From Pseudaminobacter soli (ex Li et al. 2025) (GTDB lineage Bacteria > Pseudomonadota > Alphaproteobacteria > Rhizobiales > Rhizobiaceae), in contig NZ_PXYL01000003.1 in NCBI RefSeq assembly GCF_003012705.1, positions 186,001 to 250,000 on the forward strand: a DNA stretch of 64,000 nucleotides. Direction: 5' to 3'. A program made the translations under genes and the position numbers. Each line of letters starts with the position of its first letter. The first letter of the stretch is position 1. Shown one piece after another: positions 54,368 through 64,000 of this stretch. A model generated the notes under the pieces. That model had not been told where the DNA came from, did not search any database, and saw nothing but the letters and a program-made list of their open reading frames with translations.

Positions 54368-55693
54368 TTTTCCGATGCAGAACTGCGAGAAAATGACGTC
54401 CAAGAGATCTTCCGGATCGACGGCGCCGGAAATGCGTCCAAGCCGGTCCGAAGCAAGTCTCAGATTTTCGGAGCGCAGCTCAAGCTGGTCATCGGGAAGC
54501 CCGAGGCTGCTTTCCAGAAACTCGACCGTCTTGGCGAGCAGGCTGATATGCCTTTGGCGCGACGGCAATATATCGCCAATGTTGCCAACGGCTTCGACGG
54601 CCCGGCTCGTGACGAGCTCGAGCAAGCCATCTATGCCGTCGCCGGTCGCTGTCGATATCAGAGCGTCGTAGGAGTTGACGCTCCCTCTGTGCCCATCATT
54701 GAGCAGGTCGATCTTCGTGCCGATCCGAAGCGTATCTCCCTTCACCTCACTATCCGATATCGATTGAGGGGAGGTGGTGTCCTCCAGGTTCAGGACAAGA
54801 TCCGCCACCCGCGCTCTATCGAGCGCCCGACCGATGCCGATCGCTTCCACCTTACCCGGTGCTTCGCGAATGCCTGCGGTGTCAGTGAGGCGGACCTTCA
54901 CCCCATCGAGGTCCAGAACGACTTCAACCAGATCGCGAGTCGTGCCAGGCTCGTCGGTGACGATCGCCACTTCCCGCCGTGCAAGCGTGTTCAACAAGCT
55001 CGACTTGCCGGCATTCGGTGCACCGAGGATGACCACGTCAAAACCGTCGCGAATGATTTCTGCGCGATGAAAGCCACGCACATGGCTTCGGATCTCATCG
55101 ATCATCTTGCGGACATCCGCCCAGACGGTTGCCGAAACCGAGCCGGGTATGTCAGCCTCATCAGCGAAATCCATTTCGGCCTCGATCATCGCACGAGCAT
55201 GGATCAGACGGCGGCGCCAATCCAGATAAAGCTCGCCTTGCCGGCCTTCGCCATTCAGCACGGCAAAACGGCGCTGCGCTTCGGTTTCCGCGGTGACGAG
55301 GTCCGCCAGCGATTCCGCTTCCAGCAGATCGACCTTGCCATTGAGAAAGGCGCGTCGCGTGAATTCGCCCGGTTCGGCCAAGCGCAGACCATCAAGTGAA
55401 ACAATCGCTTCGGTGACCGCCTGCACGACAGCGCGACCGCCATGCACATGCAGCTCCGCCGAGTCCTCGCCGGTGAAGCTGGCAGGGCCAGGGAAGAACA
55501 AGGCGATGCCTGAATCGAGCAAAGCGCCGTCGTGCGAATGGAACTGGCTGTAGCTTGCATGACGCGACGCCGGGACCTTGCCTGCGATCGTTTCGAGGAC
55601 GAATCGTGTCTGCGGGCCTGATATGCGAATGATGGCGATGCCCGATGGCAGGCGGCCGCTGGACAAGGCAACGATCGAATCCTGGAATATCAT
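54365..55693 (-). CDS. mnmE: tRNA modification GTPase MnmE (TrmE)
   Basis: A 442-residue GTPase partner of MnmG. It has the N-terminal tetrahydrofolate domain, a G domain with GAPNAGKSS, DEPGTTRD and DTAGIREA, and a C-terminal helical domain ending FCIGK, whose Cys is the conserved C-x-G-K. ATG 55693 is the family start; a frame open to 55741 adds 16 residues without conservation. Divergent from the thioredoxin-fold gene by 46 bases. Confidence 0.95.
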   Translation of the reverse strand: MIFQDSIVALSSGRLPSGIAIIRISGPQTRFVLETIAGKVPASRHASYSQFHSHDGALLDSGIALFFPGPASFTGEDSAELHVHGGRAVVQAVTEAIVSLDGLRLAEPGEFTRRAFLNGKVDLLEAESLADLVTAETEAQRRFAVLNGEGRQGELYLDWRRRLIHARAMIEAEMDFADEADIPGSVSATVWADVRKMIDEIRSHVRGFHRAEIIRDGFDVVILGAPNAGKSSLLNTLARREVAIVTDEPGTTRDLVEVVLDLDGVKVRLTDTAGIREAPGKVEAIGIGRALDRARVADLVLNLEDTTSPQSISDSEVKGDTLRIGTKIDLLNDGHRGSVNSYDALISTATGDGIDGLLELVTSRAVEAVGNIGDILPSRQRHISLLAKTVEFLESSLGLPDDQLELRSENLRLASDRLGRISGAVDPEDLLDVIFSQFCIGK

Positions 55694-55739
55694 TTGCCCG
55701 CCATCCTCATGCGCTCTAAGCTTTCGTGTTTCTGTGTTC

Positions 55740-57773
55740 ATGGGTTGTGAGATCGTGACGCTGCCAGCTGCAAACCTGCTTTCCGACGAGACCAGTCCCT
55801 ATCTGCGGCAGCACAGCCACAATCCCGTGCACTGGCGCGCCTGGTCTCCGGAATCCCTGGCCGAAGCCGAAAAGACCCAGAAGCCGATCCTGCTTTCGGT
55901 CGGCTATGCCGCCTGCCATTGGTGCCATGTCATGGCCCATGAGAGCTTCGAAAGCGAAGACGTTGCCGCCGTCATGAACCGTCTGTTCGTGAATATCAAG
56001 GTCGATCGGGAGGAGCGGCCGGACATCGACCAGATCTATATGGCGGCCCTGACAGCAATGGGAGAGCAGGGCGGCTGGCCGCTCACCATGTTCCTTACGC
56101 CCGATGCCAAGCCGTTTTGGGGCGGAACCTATTTTCCCAAGGAGCCGCGCTACGGGCGCCCGGGCTTCGTTCAGGTGCTGGAAGCAGTCAACAAGGCCTG
56201 GCAGGGAAAGCGCGAAAGCCTGACCAACAGCGCCGATCAGCTTCAGGCTCATGTCTCGGCGCGCCTGGCAACAGCCCAGCCGTCGGCACAGCTAAGCGGA
56301 ACTCAGCTAAAGAGCCTCGCTGAGGGCATCTACGGCATGATCGATCAAGAAGCCGGGGGCCTACGTGGCGCACCGAAGTTTCCCAACGCGCCTTTCATGC
56401 AGGCGCTTTGGCTCAACTGGCTGATCAACGGCGTCGAGCAACATCGCGAGGCCGTCGTCAACAGCCTGGAGCATATGCTGCGCGGCGGCATCTACGACCA
56501 TGTCGGCGGCGGTCTTGCCCGCTATTCGACAGATGCGGAATGGCTGGTGCCGCACTTCGAAAAGATGCTTTACGACAATGCCCAGCTGCTGCGGCAGGCC
56601 AATTGGGCTTTTGCGGCAACCGGAAATGAATTGTTCCGGATACGAATCGAAGAGACAGTCGCGTGGCTCTTGCGCGAAATGCGGGTCGAAGGCGGCGGTT
56701 TCGCCTCGAGCCTCGACGCTGACAGCGAAGGCGAGGAGGGGCTTTTTTACACTTGGGACAAAGACGAGATCGGGGCCGCTCTAGGCGGCGACGCTTCCGC
56801 TTTTTTCGAAACCTTCGAGCTGGCTGCGCCAGCCAATTGGGAAGGCAAGCCGATCATTCGCCAGACACCGTCGCAAAGCCGCTTTGAGCTTGCGCATGCG
56901 GAAGAAGCTGCGCGCATGAAACAGCGCCTGCTTGCGGTTCGTGAACAGCGCGTTCGTCCTGGGCGAGACGACAAGGTGCTTGCCGACTGGAACGGTTTGC
57001 TCATCACGGCGCTGGCTGAGTGCGGCCGCACATTCGGCCGTGCCGAGTGGATTGCTGCGGCCGAACAAGCATTCAATTTTGTTGTCGCGCATGAGGATGC
57101 ATCAGGCCGCCTGCCGCACTCCATTCTCGGCAGCCGCGCGCTTTATCCGGCGCTCTCCAGCGACTACGCGGCGATGGCAAATGCCTCGGTTGCGTTGTTC
57201 GAGGCTACTGGAAATGGCGCATATATAGAGCAGGGGCAGCAATTCCTTGCCGCGCTGGATCGCTGGTATTCCGATGCAGACGGTACCGGCTATTTCCTGA
57301 CCGCATCCGATAGCGCCGATGTTCCCATCCGCATCCGTGGCGATGTCGACGAGGCTATTCCTTCGGCGACCAGCCAGATCATCGAAGCGATGGTGCGGCT
57401 CGCAAGCGTCGCCGGTTCAGTCGAGCTTCAGGACAAGGCCTGGAAGGTGGCCGAACACGCAGCCGGCCGCGCCGCCCACCAGCAATACGGGCAGGCCGGC
57501 ATCGTCAACGCCTGCGCGCTTGTGCTGGAACCCATGAAACTCGTCATGGTGGACAATAAAAGCGCGCCGCAATTCATTCCGGTAGCGAATCGAAGCCCGG
57601 ACCCGAGGCGAGTCGACATTTTTGTCCCGCTTGGCGCCGATGGCGAACTGCCGAGCTTGCCCGGCGAGGTCGTGCCATCAACGACAAAGGCCGGCGCGTA
57701 TCTCTGCACCGGCCTGAGCTGTTTGCCGACGATAACCGATCCCGCCGAACTCGAGCGGGCTCTGCATCGCTGA
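55740..57773 (+). CDS. YyaL/DUF255 thioredoxin-domain protein
   Basis: A 677-residue protein. The N-terminal thioredoxin-like domain has C59-H-W-C62-H in YAACHWCHVMAHES, and the (alpha/alpha)6-like domain follows with GGGLARYSTDAEWLVPHFEK and SLDADSEGEEG. Family members of this length occur from bacteria to animals (spermatogenesis-associated 20). The catalytic role is not known. ATG 55740 is used; GTG 55755 is an alternative. It converges with rho. Confidence 0.88.
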   Translation: MGCEIVTLPAANLLSDETSPYLRQHSHNPVHWRAWSPESLAEAEKTQKPILLSVGYAACHWCHVMAHESFESEDVAAVMNRLFVNIKVDREERPDIDQIYMAALTAMGEQGGWPLTMFLTPDAKPFWGGTYFPKEPRYGRPGFVQVLEAVNKAWQGKRESLTNSADQLQAHVSARLATAQPSAQLSGTQLKSLAEGIYGMIDQEAGGLRGAPKFPNAPFMQALWLNWLINGVEQHREAVVNSLEHMLRGGIYDHVGGGLARYSTDAEWLVPHFEKMLYDNAQLLRQANWAFAATGNELFRIRIEETVAWLLREMRVEGGGFASSLDADSEGEEGLFYTWDKDEIGAALGGDASAFFETFELAAPANWEGKPIIRQTPSQSRFELAHAEEAARMKQRLLAVREQRVRPGRDDKVLADWNGLLITALAECGRTFGRAEWIAAAEQAFNFVVAHEDASGRLPHSILGSRALYPALSSDYAAMANASVALFEATGNGAYIEQGQQFLAALDRWYSDADGTGYFLTASDSADVPIRIRGDVDEAIPSATSQIIEAMVRLASVAGSVELQDKAWKVAEHAAGRAAHQQYGQAGIVNACALVLEPMKLVMVDNKSAPQFIPVANRSPDPRRVDIFVPLGADGELPSLPGEVVPSTTKAGAYLCTGLSCLPTITDPAELERALHR

Positions 57774-57795
57774 GCCCGCTGTTCGATCGGTTCGA

Positions 57796-59061
57796 TCAGG
57801 TGTTCATCGAATCGAAGAAATCCGAATTGGTCTTGGTCTGCTTGAGCTTGTCGATGAGGAACTCGATCGCGTCGGTCGTGCCCATCGGCGCCAGGATGCG
57901 GCGCAGAACAAAAATCTTCTGCAGGTCCTGACGCTGCACCAGCAGGTCTTCCTTACGCGTGCCGGACTTGAGGATGTCCATGGCCGGGAAGATGCGCTTG
58001 TCGGCGACCTTGCGGTCGAGCACGATTTCCGAGTTGCCGGTGCCCTTGAACTCTTCGAAGATCACTTCGTCCATGCGGCTGCCGGTGTCGATCAGCGCGG
58101 TGGCGATGATGGTGAGCGAGCCGCCTTCCTCGATGTTGCGCGCCGCGCCGAAGAAGCGCTTCGGGCGCTGCAGGGCGTTGGCGTCGACACCGCCGGTCAG
58201 CACCTTGCCGGATGACGGCACGACGGTGTTGTAGGCGCGGCCGAGGCGGGTGATCGAGTCGAGCAGGATGACCACGTCGCGGCCGTGCTCGACCAGGCGC
58301 TTGGCCTTCTCGATGACCATCTCGGCCACCTGCACGTGGCGCGCGGCCGGCTCGTCGAAGGTCGAGGACACGACTTCGCCCTTCACCGAGCGCTGCATGT
58401 CGGTGACTTCTTCCGGACGCTCGTCGATCAGGAGAACGATCAGGTAGCATTCGGGATGATTGGCGGTGATCGAATGAGCGATGTTCTGCAGCAGCACCGT
58501 CTTACCGGTGCGCGGCGGCGCCACGATCAGGCCGCGCTGGCCCTTGCCGAGAGGCGCCACCAGATCGATGACGCGGGCCGACAGATCCTTGGTGGTCGGA
58601 TTGTCGGTTTCCATCTTCAGCCGCTCGTTCGGATAAAGCGGCGTCAGATTGTCGAAGTGGATTTTGTGCCGGATTTTTTCCGGGTCGTCGAAATTGATCG
58701 TGTTGACCTTGAGGAGCGCGAAATAGCGCTCGCCTTCCTTGGGACTGCGGATCGGGCCCTCGACCGTGTCGCCGGTCTTCAGCGAGAAGCGGCGGATTTG
58801 CGAAGGCGAGATATAGATGTCGTCCGGACCCGGAAGATAATTGGCATTGGCCGAGCGCAGGAACCCAAAACCGTCCTGCAGCACCTCGACGACACCGTCG
58901 CCGATGATCTCCACGTCCTGAGCCGCCAGCTTCTTCAGGATCGCGAACATCAGCTCCTGCTTGCGCATGACGCTGGCGTTCTCGACCTCCAGCGATTCGG
59001 CGAACGCGACGAGATCGGTCGGTTTCTTGTTCTTGAACTCCTGGAGTTTCATTTCCTGCAT
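57796..59061 (-). CDS. rho: transcription termination factor Rho
   Basis: A 421-residue hexameric RNA helicase. The RNA-binding cold-shock-like domain has GFGFLR at 64-69 (RNP1), the P-loop is PPRTGKT near 182-188, and [13 protein letters not shown] is the Q-loop region. [12 protein letters not shown] is the usual start; ATG 59052 in frame is close by. A leader of 198 bases separates it from hemJ. Rho commonly controls its own leader; no specific attenuator is assigned here. Confidence 0.96.
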   Translation of the reverse strand: MQEMKLQEFKNKKPTDLVAFAESLEVENASVMRKQELMFAILKKLAAQDVEIIGDGVVEVLQDGFGFLRSANANYLPGPDDIYISPSQIRRFSLKTGDTVEGPIRSPKEGERYFALLKVNTINFDDPEKIRHKIHFDNLTPLYPNERLKMETDNPTTKDLSARVIDLVAPLGKGQRGLIVAPPRTGKTVLLQNIAHSITANHPECYLIVLLIDERPEEVTDMQRSVKGEVVSSTFDEPAARHVQVAEMVIEKAKRLVEHGRDVVILLDSITRLGRAYNTVVPSSGKVLTGGVDANALQRPKRFFGAARNIEEGGSLTIIATALIDTGSRMDEVIFEEFKGTGNSEIVLDRKVADKRIFPAMDILKSGTRKEDLLVQRQDLQKIFVLRRILAPMGTTDAIEFLIDKLKQTKTNSDFFDSMNT

Positions 59062-59259
59062 GGACGGACTCTGAATGGGGATTTGGAAAGATATCGACGA
59101 ATGCGATGGGGCGCCGTGCGCGACCGGACAGTCAGCAGAAGGCGGCACGGGCGGGAAGGAAGACTTGTCTTTTATCCGCCCCAGCGGCAAAGGGCAAGGT
59201 GCCTTTTTTGCCTTGCCGATTGAGATGGGTTCATTGCCAGATGGAACCGATTTAAGGCG

Positions 59260-59802
59260 TCAGAACGGTTTTACAACCACCAGAATGACGATGAGGATCA
59301 TAAGAACGGTGGGAATCTCGTTCACCATCCGCCAGTGACGGGCCGGCTTGGTGTTGCGGTCTTCCGCAAAGCGGCGGACCGACGCGGAAAGATAGCCGTG
59401 CACGCCCGACATCAGCACCACCAGCGCAATCTTGGCATGGAGCCAACCGCCGTGGAACGCAAATCCCTTCCACGCCAGCCACAGGCCGAAAACCCAGGTC
59501 AGGATCATTGCCGGATTGATGATGCCGCGCAGAAGACGCCGCTCCATCACCTTGAAGGTTTCCGACTGCACCGAGCCCTTCTCGGCGTCGGCGTGGTAGA
59601 CGAACAGCCGCGGCAGATAGAGCATGCCGGCCATCCAGGAGATCACGGCGATCACATGGATCGCCTTGACCCAGAGATAGAGATTGTCGGGCGCGAACCA
59701 GAACAGAAGTCCTGCCAGTATGACGAGGATGCCGATGGCTGCCGCGGCACGCTGCATGGCCTTGGCGCCGCTTGTCTGAGGCGTGTTGCTCGTCGCGCTC
59801 AT
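59260..59802 (-). CDS. hemJ: protoporphyrinogen oxidase HemJ
   Basis: A 180-residue membrane enzyme with four helices, the HemJ (UPF0093) type used by alphaproteobacteria in place of HemG/HemY. A conserved His is in [20 protein letters not shown], with LPRLFVYH after it. Its ATG overlaps the hemE stop (ATGA), so the last two aerobic protoporphyrin steps are coupled with the uroporphyrinogen step. Confidence 0.9.
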   Translation of the reverse strand: MSATSNTPQTSGAKAMQRAAAAIGILVILAGLLFWFAPDNLYLWVKAIHVIAVISWMAGMLYLPRLFVYHADAEKGSVQSETFKVMERRLLRGIINPAMILTWVFGLWLAWKGFAFHGGWLHAKIALVVLMSGVHGYLSASVRRFAEDRNTKPARHWRMVNEIPTVLMILIVILVVVKPF

Positions 59803-60833
59803 TTGCCCGAATAGCTCCTCACCTGGCGGATCATCGCCTCGACATGCTCGATCGGCGCTTCCGGGGTAATGCCGTGGCCGAGATTGAAGATCAGCGGCCC
59901 TTGTCCGAGCACATCCAGAATGGCGGCAACGCCTTCGCTCAGTGCCCGCCCGCCGGCCACCAGCCGCAGCGGATCGAGATTGCCCTGAACGGCACCGCCG
60001 GCCTGCAGTTCGCGCGCCTGCGCCAGTGGCACGGTCCAGTCGAGGCCAAGCCCATTCACGCCGGTGCCGGCGCGGTAGTTCTGGTAGCGGCTGCCGGCGC
60101 CCTTCGGAAAGCCGATGATCGGCACGTTGGGATGAACCGCGTGAACCTTGCGCACGATCTCGGCCACCGGCTTCACGCAGCAGGCCTCAAATGAGGCTTC
60201 GTCGAGCACGCCGGCCCAGGAGTCGAAGATCTGCAGCACATCCGCGCCCGCCTCGACCTGACGGATGAGATATTGCGCCGAATGGTCGACGAGCACCGAA
60301 AGCAGGCGCTGCATGGCCTGCGGGTTGCGATAGGCGAACAGCCGGGCCGGCGCCTGGTCGGGCGTGCCGTGGCCGGCAATCATATAGGTGGCCAGCGTCC
60401 AGGGCGCGCCGCAGAAGCCGATCAGCGTCGTCTCGGCCGGCAGCTCGGCACGTAGCCTCCTTACCGTCTCATAGACCGGCGCAAGGTGCTGGTGGAAATT
60501 CGAGCCGTCGAGCCTGTCGACGTCAGAGGCGCTCATAGGCGTCATCAGCGGACCACGACCCTCCTCGAAGCGAAGGTCGCGGCCGAGCGCATGCGGCACA
60601 ACCAGGATGTCGGAGAAGAGGATCGAGGCGTCGAAGTCGAAGCGCCGGATCGGCTGCAAGGTCACTTCGACGGCGAAATCGGGATTGTAGCAAAGGTCGA
60701 GGAAACTTCCGGCCGTCTTGCGCGTTTCCCGGTACTCCGGAAGGTAGCGGCCTGCCTGGCGCATCATCCAGAGCGGCGGCGGGAAGACGGTTTCGCCCTT
60801 CAGGACATCCAGCATGGCGCGTCTTGCGGTCAT
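59799..60833 (-). CDS. hemE: uroporphyrinogen decarboxylase
   Basis: A 344-residue enzyme making coproporphyrinogen III. The landmarks are [16 protein letters not shown] near the start, [25 protein letters not shown] and [18 protein letters not shown] stands before ATG 60833. Its 5' end faces the predicted replication origin, an arrangement seen in Caulobacter and Sinorhizobium. Confidence 0.96.
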   Translation of the reverse strand: MTARRAMLDVLKGETVFPPPLWMMRQAGRYLPEYRETRKTAGSFLDLCYNPDFAVEVTLQPIRRFDFDASILFSDILVVPHALGRDLRFEEGRGPLMTPMSASDVDRLDGSNFHQHLAPVYETVRRLRAELPAETTLIGFCGAPWTLATYMIAGHGTPDQAPARLFAYRNPQAMQRLLSVLVDHSAQYLIRQVEAGADVLQIFDSWAGVLDEASFEACCVKPVAEIVRKVHAVHPNVPIIGFPKGAGSRYQNYRAGTGVNGLGLDWTVPLAQARELQAGGAVQGNLDPLRLVAGGRALSEGVAAILDVLGQGPLIFNLGHGITPEAPIEHVEAMIRQVRSYSGK

Positions 60834-60882
60834 GGAGCGTCGTCCTCCCCAGTTCGTCCTGAAAATATAATTTCTTAGAGAA

Positions 60883-60914
60883 GAGTCTTCTGATTCTTAG
60901 ACTCTGTTGGAATC
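60883..60914. other. four-site GANTC (CcrM) cluster in the origin AT-rich segment
   Basis: GAGTC (60883-60887), GATTC (60892-60896), GACTC (60900-60904) and GAATC (60910-60914) occur at starts 9, 8 and 10 bases apart. They use all four middle bases. A fifth GATTC is at 61113-61117. GANTC is the CcrM methylation site. Confidence 0.75.
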
Positions 60915-60926
60915 GAGAATTAGCAC

Positions 60927-61148
60927 TTATCCCCGTGGGCCCTCTGCCCACCAGAAAGCATATTGTCGCGCTTTCTCCGGTGTGGATTGGACAAGTCTGG
61001 GGATTATCCGAATTGGCCGAGCAATTACAAGAGCTTGCGCGGGCCCCAATTTGAGGCCGGGAGATGGTCGTGGAAAGGCAGTCTGCCTTATCCCCATTTT
61101 CATCCCCGGCCGGATTCCGGAACTGACAGTGGGTCGAATTGTGGACAA
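60927..61148. other. near-match DnaA boxes in the origin
   Basis: Near matches to TTATCCACA: TTATCCCCG (60927-60935), TGTGGATTG as a reverse-type box (60981-60989), TTATCCGAA (61004-61012), TTATCCCCA (61088-61096) and TGTGGACAA (61140-61148; inverse of TTGTCCACA). Each differs from consensus by one to three bases. Confidence 0.6.
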
Positions 61149-61197
61149 GTCGCGATCTGATACAGTCGTGGACATCGATCGGGCGAAAAAGCCGCCC

Positions 61198-61206
61198 TTA
61201 TCCACA
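61198..61206 (+). other. consensus DnaA box
   Basis: TTATCCACA, an exact match to the DnaA-binding 9-mer, 27 bases before the ppsR start. Confidence 0.85.
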
Positions 61207-61232
61207 TTTGACCACAGACCCCGGACCAGCTT

Positions 61233-62054
61233 GTGAACAAACCCCAGAGCTTCTTCCATCTTCACCTGATTTCGGACGCCACGGGCGAAACGCTGCTCGC
61301 GGCGGGACGCGCCGCATCCGCGCAATACAAGGACGCGCGCGCCATCGAGCACATCTACCCGCTGATCCGCACCGAAAAGCAGCTGATGAAGGTGTTCGAG
61401 GACATCGAGGAAGAGCCCGGCATCGTGCTCTACACGGTAGTGGACCAGAACCTTGCGCGCATGATCGACAGCCGCTGCGCCATGCTGGGCCTGCCCTATG
61501 TTTCGGTGCTGGAGCCGGTGCTTTCGGTGTTTCAGTCCTATCTCGGAACGCCGGCGGGCCGCCGCGTCGGCGCCCAGCACGTGCTCGACGCCGAATATTT
61601 CCGCCGCATCGATGCGCTCAACTTCACCATGGAACATGACGACGGCCAGTTGCCGAGCGACATCGAAGACGCCGACATCGTGCTGATCGGCATTTCGCGC
61701 ACGTCGAAGACGCCGACCAGCATCTATCTCGCCAATCGCGGCATCAAGACCGCCAATATCCCCATCGTTCTTGGCGTGCCGCTGCCGGAAAGCCTGACCT
61801 ATGCGAAAAAGCCGCTGATCGTCGGCCTGATCGCCACGGCCGAACGCATCTCGCAGGTGCGCCAGAACCGGCTTCTCGGCACCACCGTGGGCTTCGACGC
61901 GCAGAATTACATCGACCGCGCGACGATCACGGAGGAGCTCGCCTATGCGCGTCAGATCTGCACGCGCCACAGCTGGCCGATGATCGATGTCAGCCGCCGC
62001 TCCATTGAGGAAACCGCGGCGGCCATCGTTGCCCTGCGGAACAAGACGCGATAA
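61233..62054 (+). CDS. ppsR: pyruvate,phosphate dikinase/PEP synthetase regulatory protein (DUF299)
   Basis: A 273-residue bifunctional kinase/pyrophosphorylase that switches PPDK or PEP synthetase off and on by threonine phosphorylation. [17 protein letters not shown] opens it, and [15 protein letters not shown] is the nucleotide loop. It starts at GTG 61233, overlapping the right end of the origin gap. Which target enzyme is controlled cannot be told from this window. Confidence 0.9.
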   Translation: MNKPQSFFHLHLISDATGETLLAAGRAASAQYKDARAIEHIYPLIRTEKQLMKVFEDIEEEPGIVLYTVVDQNLARMIDSRCAMLGLPYVSVLEPVLSVFQSYLGTPAGRRVGAQHVLDAEYFRRIDALNFTMEHDDGQLPSDIEDADIVLIGISRTSKTPTSIYLANRGIKTANIPIVLGVPLPESLTYAKKPLIVGLIATAERISQVRQNRLLGTTVGFDAQNYIDRATITEELAYARQICTRHSWPMIDVSRRSIEETAAAIVALRNKTR

Positions 62055-62182
62055 CGCATCGTTTGGATGTCTGGGAACCGGCTTTCGCGAATAGCGCGCA
62101 GGCTGTGCGTTCCGGAGATGCCGGGCTTGCGTGTTGTCGCGGGACAGGCGCGGGTTTCGGAAAAGCAGCCGAGGGTCGCGCG

Positions 62183-62779
62183 ATGGAAAAGATCATACTG
62201 GCGTCGGGAAGTCCGTTTCGCAAAGCGTTGCTTGCCAATGCGGGGGTGCCGTTCACGGCCGTGCCGGCAGACGTGGACGAACGCGCGGTCGAGGCGCCGC
62301 TGGAAGACAGCGGCACGACGCCGGAAGAGGTGGCGCTGATCCTCGCCGAAGCCAAGGCGCTGAATGTCAGCGAAAGATACCCCGGTGCGCTGGTGATCGG
62401 CTGCGACCAGACGCTGTCGCTCGACGACAGGATCTTTCACAAGCCGCGCGACAAGGAAGATGCGCGCCGGCATCTGCTCGACCTGTCGGGCAAGACCCAT
62501 CAGCTCAACAGCGCGGTGGTGCTGGTCCGCGATGGTGAGGTGTTGTGGAGCGACGTGCCGATTGCCCGGCTGACCATACGCAAGCTCGATCCGGGCTTCA
62601 TCGGCCGGCATCTGGCCGCCGTCGGCGACAAGGCGCTCGACAGCGTCGGCGCCTACCAGATCGAAGGGCAGGGCATCCAGCTGTTCGAGAAGATCGACGG
62701 CGACTATTTTACCATTGTCGGGCTGCCGCTTCTGCCGCTGCTCAAGGAATTGCGCAAACTCGGGGCCATAGATGGCTGA
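62183..62779 (+). CDS. maf: Maf family nucleotide pyrophosphatase
   Basis: A 198-residue Maf protein. The opening [18 protein letters not shown] and the active-site Asp in [10 protein letters not shown] are present, as is the K-R-E-like region HKPRDKEDA. Family members hydrolyse non-canonical NTPs and influence septum formation. ATG 62183 fits. It overlaps aroE by eight bases, so the run maf-aroE-coaE is an operon. Confidence 0.9.
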   Translation: MEKIILASGSPFRKALLANAGVPFTAVPADVDERAVEAPLEDSGTTPEEVALILAEAKALNVSERYPGALVIGCDQTLSLDDRIFHKPRDKEDARRHLLDLSGKTHQLNSAVVLVRDGEVLWSDVPIARLTIRKLDPGFIGRHLAAVGDKALDSVGAYQIEGQGIQLFEKIDGDYFTIVGLPLLPLLKELRKLGAIDG

Positions 62780-63614
62780 AACAGCAAAGAAGGCATTCGT
62801 CTGCGGTCACCCGATCGCACATTCGCGATCGCCGAAGATTCATGGCTTCTGGCTGAAGCAGTATGGCATCGAGGGCAGCTACACCGCCATCGATGTGGCG
62901 CCCGATGCCTTTGGGGACTTCCTGAAAGCCCTGGCCGCCGATGGTTTCGCTGGCGGCAACGTCACCATTCCGCACAAGGAGGCGGCTTTCCGCCTGGTCG
63001 AAAAGCGCGATGCGGCAGCCCAGGCTATAGGCGCGGTGAATACGCTGTGGTTCGAGAACGGCAGGCTGTGGGGCGGCAACACCGACGCCTATGGCTTTGC
63101 AGCCAATCTGGATGAGCGGGCGCCGGACTGGGACAAGGCGGATACAGCGCTGGTTCTTGGCGCGGGCGGCGCGGCCCGCGCCATCATCCACGCGCTCAAG
63201 GAACGCGGATTCAAGCAGATCCGCATCGTCAACCGCACGGTCGAGCGAGCGGAGGCACTCGCCGACCAGTTCGGCAAGGGCGTTTCGGCGCATCCGCTGG
63301 CGGCAAGCGGCGAGTTCCTGCCCGAAACGGGCCTGCTCATCAACACCACCTCGCTGGGCATGCACGGGAATATGGAAATTCCAGTGGACCCCTCGGCCCT
63401 GCCGGACGACGCCACCGTCACCGACATCGTCTATGTGCCGCTCGAAACGCCGCTGCTTGCCGCGGCCCGGGCGCGCGGGCTGAAGACGGTCGACGGGCTC
63501 GGCATGCTGCTGCATCAGGCGGTGCCAGGCTTCGAGCGCTGGTTCGGCGTCAAGCCGACCGTGACGCGCGAACTGCGCGACATGATCGTTGCCGATCTGG
63601 GGCCGACTGCATGA
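62772..63614 (+). CDS. aroE: shikimate dehydrogenase
   Basis: A 280-residue NADP enzyme reducing 3-dehydroshikimate. Catalytic K69 is in NVTIPHKE and D105 in GGNTDAYGF; the nucleotide loop is GAGGAARA at 130-137. Length is normal. The ATG overlaps maf and the stop overlaps coaE (ATGA). Confidence 0.95.
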   Translation: MAETAKKAFVCGHPIAHSRSPKIHGFWLKQYGIEGSYTAIDVAPDAFGDFLKALAADGFAGGNVTIPHKEAAFRLVEKRDAAAQAIGAVNTLWFENGRLWGGNTDAYGFAANLDERAPDWDKADTALVLGAGGAARAIIHALKERGFKQIRIVNRTVERAEALADQFGKGVSAHPLAASGEFLPETGLLINTTSLGMHGNMEIPVDPSALPDDATVTDIVYVPLETPLLAAARARGLKTVDGLGMLLHQAVPGFERWFGVKPTVTRELRDMIVADLGPTA

Positions 63615-64000
63615 TCGTCCTGGGGCTTACCGGCTCGATTGGCATGGGCAAGTCGACCGCAGCGAAGATGTTCGCCGAGGCAGGCGTTCCGGTGCATGAT
63701 TCCGATGAAGCGGTCCACCGGCTCTATGCAGGTGTAGCGGCGCCGCTGGTTGAAGCGGCATTTCCGGGAACGGTGCGCGACGGCGTCGTCGACAGGGCGC
63801 TTCTCGCCGGCTACGTGCTCGGCAAGCCCGAAGCGCTGAAGAAGCTCGAGGCGATCATCCACCCGCTGGTGCGGGCGGATGCCGACGCCTTCCTGGCGCG
63901 CCACCGCGCTGCCGGCGCGCCATTGGCCGTTCTGGACATACCGCTCCTGTTTGAAACCGGCGGGCGCGACCGCGTCGACAAGGTGGTGGTGGTGAGCGCG
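63611..64000 (+). CDS. coaE: dephospho-CoA kinase, cut by the window end
   Basis: The first 130 residues of the last enzyme of coenzyme A synthesis. The P-loop G8-S-I-G-M-G-K14-S-T is complete, and [10 protein letters not shown] is the acceptor-site motif. About 65 more residues are expected beyond base 64000. ATG 63611 overlaps the aroE stop. Confidence 0.93.
   Translation, partial: MIVLGLTGSIGMGKSTAAKMFAEAGVPVHDSDEAVHRLYAGVAAPLVEAAFPGTVRDGVVDRALLAGYVLGKPEALKKLEAIIHPLVRADADAFLARHRAAGAPLAVLDIPLLFETGGRDRVDKVVVVSA

Larger units (their letters stand above)
60834..61232. other. predicted chromosomal replication origin (oriC)
   Basis: A 399-base gap between divergent hemE and ppsR. It has an AT-rich segment at about 60866-60925, at least one exact DnaA box (61198-61206) and several near matches, and a tight GANTC cluster. 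In Caulobacter the origin lies between hemE and the same DUF299 gene, and Sinorhizobium meliloti has its origin next to hemE. I saw no TTAA-N7-TTAA CtrA box. The call rests on gene order and boxes; origin activity is not proven. Confidence 0.8.

Noticed and set aside
60834-61232. CtrA binding sites in the origin
   Set aside because: No TTAA-N7-TTAA was found, unlike Caulobacter. I therefore do not claim CtrA control here.

Overview
The window is GC-rich chromosomal DNA from an alphaproteobacterium of the order Rhizobiales. Gene content and order look most like the Mesorhizobium/Aminobacter group; this is inferred from synteny and was not checked against a database. Supporting marks are an Irr-type regulator divergent from a sitABCD metal transporter, an imuA-imuB-dnaE2 cassette behind an alphaproteobacterial SOS box, the run parB-parA-rsmG-mnmG-mnmE-rho-hemJ-hemE, and hemE facing ppsR-maf-aroE-coaE across a DnaA-box-rich gap. 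That last arrangement is the chromosomal replication origin neighbourhood, so the right quarter of the window is the ori/par domain.

Layout. 1-1.9 kb: intergenic palindromic repeats, a TetR regulator, a cluster of dyads and a tiny secreted protein. 1.9-9.4 kb: a PAS-GGDEF-EAL protein, a bestrophin, an operon of secreted ankyrin protein, nucleoside deaminase and a frameshifted MFS transporter opposite a LysR gene, then tRNA-Gly. 9.5-12.2 kb: YbaK, YbbN-type thioredoxin, Lon-substrate-domain and Trm112 proteins. 12.3-18.1 kb: the damage-inducible mutasome. 18.2-22.9 kb: metallopeptidase, ELM1-like protein with DUF1737, CoA ester lyase, FAD oxidoreductase, DUF72. 23-30.7 kb: leuD, leuB and asd; a lower-GC two-gene glycan cassette (GT4 glycosyltransferase and GDP-mannose dehydratase) sits between leuD and leuB. 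31.1-35.2 kb: ffh, chorismate mutase, rpsP, ABC-F ATPase. 35.3-39.6 kb: sitABCD and irr. 40.1-48.7 kb: guanine deaminase, a DMT exporter with its LysR regulator, and a five-gene oligopeptide-type ABC transporter. 48.7-64 kb: holA, parB, parA, rsmG, mnmG, mnmE, a YyaL-type protein, rho, hemJ, hemE, the predicted origin, ppsR, maf, aroE and the start of coaE.

The functional links are clear in four places. The mutasome has one LexA-type box in front of imuA and overlapping genes behind it. The metal system has TTGCAA-type dyads between sitA and irr, plus a 31-codon ribosome-bound-looking ORF just ahead of irr. ParB has its targets nearby: one perfect and four degenerate parS-like sites lie between rsmG and mnmE. 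The origin gap carries DnaA boxes and a tight run of four GANTC (CcrM) sites.

The most interesting unexplained items are the GANTC run in the origin, the TetR-linked dyads ahead of the small secreted protein, the irr upstream ORF, the two matching palindromic elements about 29.5 kb apart, the structured leaders of asd and ffh, and the single-base break in the MFS gene. No CRISPR array, prophage, transposase or complete new defence system is visible.
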